A stretch of DNA of 64,000 bases, taken from assembly GCA_000499405.2 (NCBI GenBank), contig HG738138.1, positions 20,375,753-20,439,752 of the forward strand, in the 5' to 3' direction. This stretch comes from Onchocerca volvulus (taxonomy: Eukaryota; Nematoda; Chromadorea; Rhabditida; Onchocercidae). Shown here piece after piece: positions 62,821-64,000 of the stretch (position 1 is its first letter; each line of letters starts with the position of its first letter). The notes beneath the pieces were generated by a model. That model searched no databases. It was not told the DNA's origin and saw only the letters and a program-made list of their open reading frames with translations. A program made the position numbers and the translations under genes.

Positions 62821-64000
62821 AGGCATTTAAATTTGAAAGTTCATGCAATCATTGTTGTTCATACGGACTCTTCATTATTCAGACTTTTTAAAAAAAAGTT
62901 TTTATCACTGTTAGGAACTTCCTTTCGAAAAAAAATGAAACAAATGATTAAAAACTGGCTTAGTTTTTCGTGAAATTATGAAGAAAATTAGCATTACAAA
63001 AGCTCATTTCAGTGATAGCAAGAATCTTGTTGAACTGAAGTTCTTTTTATGGTAGAAAATTTCATAGAGGTTAGACTAAAGATATTCAAGGCAGGCCATT
63101 TCATCCGTTCAATTTGAGAAAGAAAATTGTGTCATTGTTTTGAGCTCAGTCACCGGGAAAGTTTCTCATCATTTGCAATACTTTACTTAATTATCTGTAT
63201 TTTTTCTAAAGGTCGGATGATGCTAAGTTAGCACCATACTTTCTAAATATTTATAGGAATGGCCGCATGTTTTATTTAAATGACCTTTATGAAGCGAGAT
63301 AAGATCAGCAAATTTTCATCCCATCTTATTTAGATTTAAAATTTCATTTGCTTTAATAAAGAAGCCTTTAATATAAATGTACAGGCACCTGAAAAAATTC
63401 CAGTTTGAAAACAAAACATTTTTGATACTGAAAGATAACAGCAAATACAGTCAGAAATTTTCAATTTTTTTATCCCTTTATATGCTATCAAGTTTAAAAC
63501 AAGTTCCAAGGAAATTATGTTTTGATAAAAGGAGGCCATGCCACTGATTTCATTATGATTGCTAATACACAACATCGTTTGCCTAATTCATGATTAGGAT
63601 GGTTCAAGACATTAGTGAATTGATGTTAACTATTTGTTTATATTGAAAATGTGAAGTATGGAGCATTACTTTCAAATCATAGTGAAATCAGTAGCATGTT
63701 GCTGCTTTACTACAACAAATTTTCTTCGGAATTTAGGGATTAAAAAACTAAAAAGTTCAGATTATACGAGACAATTCACTTAAAAATGCATCTTTTTCAA
63801 AAATCGGAGAACAAAATATCATCAGAAAATGACATACTGTATGCATCAAATTATTAACTCTGGAATGATTGTCAGCTCTGTCAACCATTGCTTGAAGAAG
63901 AATGATATATTTTGAAATGTGAAATTCACTTTCTTTATATCTTTATTTGACAACATATAAGAGATTATATTAGTAGAATTCCAACTTTATAATATATTTT
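62427..64000. other. Region downstream of the hormone gene, no supported gene
   Basis: AT-rich sequence holding the hormone 3' UTR and one member of the diverged repeat pair. A 79-codon minus-strand frame at 63336-63575 has no splice context or recognisable motif. No other feature is visible up to the window end. Confidence 0.45.

Noticed and set aside
1..64000. CRISPR arrays, bacterial operons or phage-like blocks
   Set aside because: The window is eukaryotic with many introns; no spaced direct-repeat arrays or prokaryotic gene organisation were seen.

Overview
The window reads as nuclear DNA of a parasitic nematode, most likely a filarial/spirurid species. It is AT-rich. Genes are cut into many short exons by GT-AG introns with nematode-style TTTYAG acceptors, and several start codons lie a few bases after such an acceptor, as expected for spliced-leader trans-splicing. 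The closest relatives I recognise are worm proteins (Drosha/DRSH-1, a fatty-aldehyde ALDH, an FLR-2-like glycoprotein hormone). I found no rRNA, tRNA or CRISPR array.

Layout: (1) 1-5624, 3' part of RAD50 (+). (2) 6138-17050, Drosha (+), with a 2.1-kb Helitron with both termini recognisable (7900-10004) in one intron. (3) 18253-25855, a mitochondrial PPR protein resembling LRPPRC (+), with an 81-bp tandem duplication over a splice acceptor. (4) 26820-32667, a second helical-repeat protein of 326 aa (+). Its 3.9-kb third intron carries what looks like an unrecognised six-exon gene on the opposite strand (28787-30419, 179 aa) and a foldback element. (5) 32952-36130, a repeat zone with perfect inverted and direct repeats and Helitron wreckage. 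(6) 36420/36713-39988, an unrecognised basic protein (+). (7) 42525-46742, a complete 510-aa class 3 (fatty) aldehyde dehydrogenase with a C-terminal membrane anchor (+). (8) 48435-48750, a two-exon 82-aa gene (-). (9) 50024-50552 (67 aa) and 51431-53017 (164 aa), two small unrecognised genes (+). (10) 53018-60821, a long gene-poor stretch. (11) 60822-62426, a complete 146-aa secreted ten-cysteine hormone of the GPA2/FLR-2 (thyrostimulin alpha) type (+).

The genes do not form one pathway. RAD50 repairs DNA breaks, Drosha starts microRNA processing, the PPR proteins probably act on mitochondrial RNA, the ALDH oxidises fatty aldehydes, and the GPA2-like protein is an endocrine signal. The most notable points are the nested antisense gene, the duplicated splice acceptor, the Helitron inside Drosha, and several small genes found by joining short exons whose phases agree. 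Exon joins were read by eye from splice signals and phase; transcript data would decide them. No search was run, so family names rest on motif recognition.
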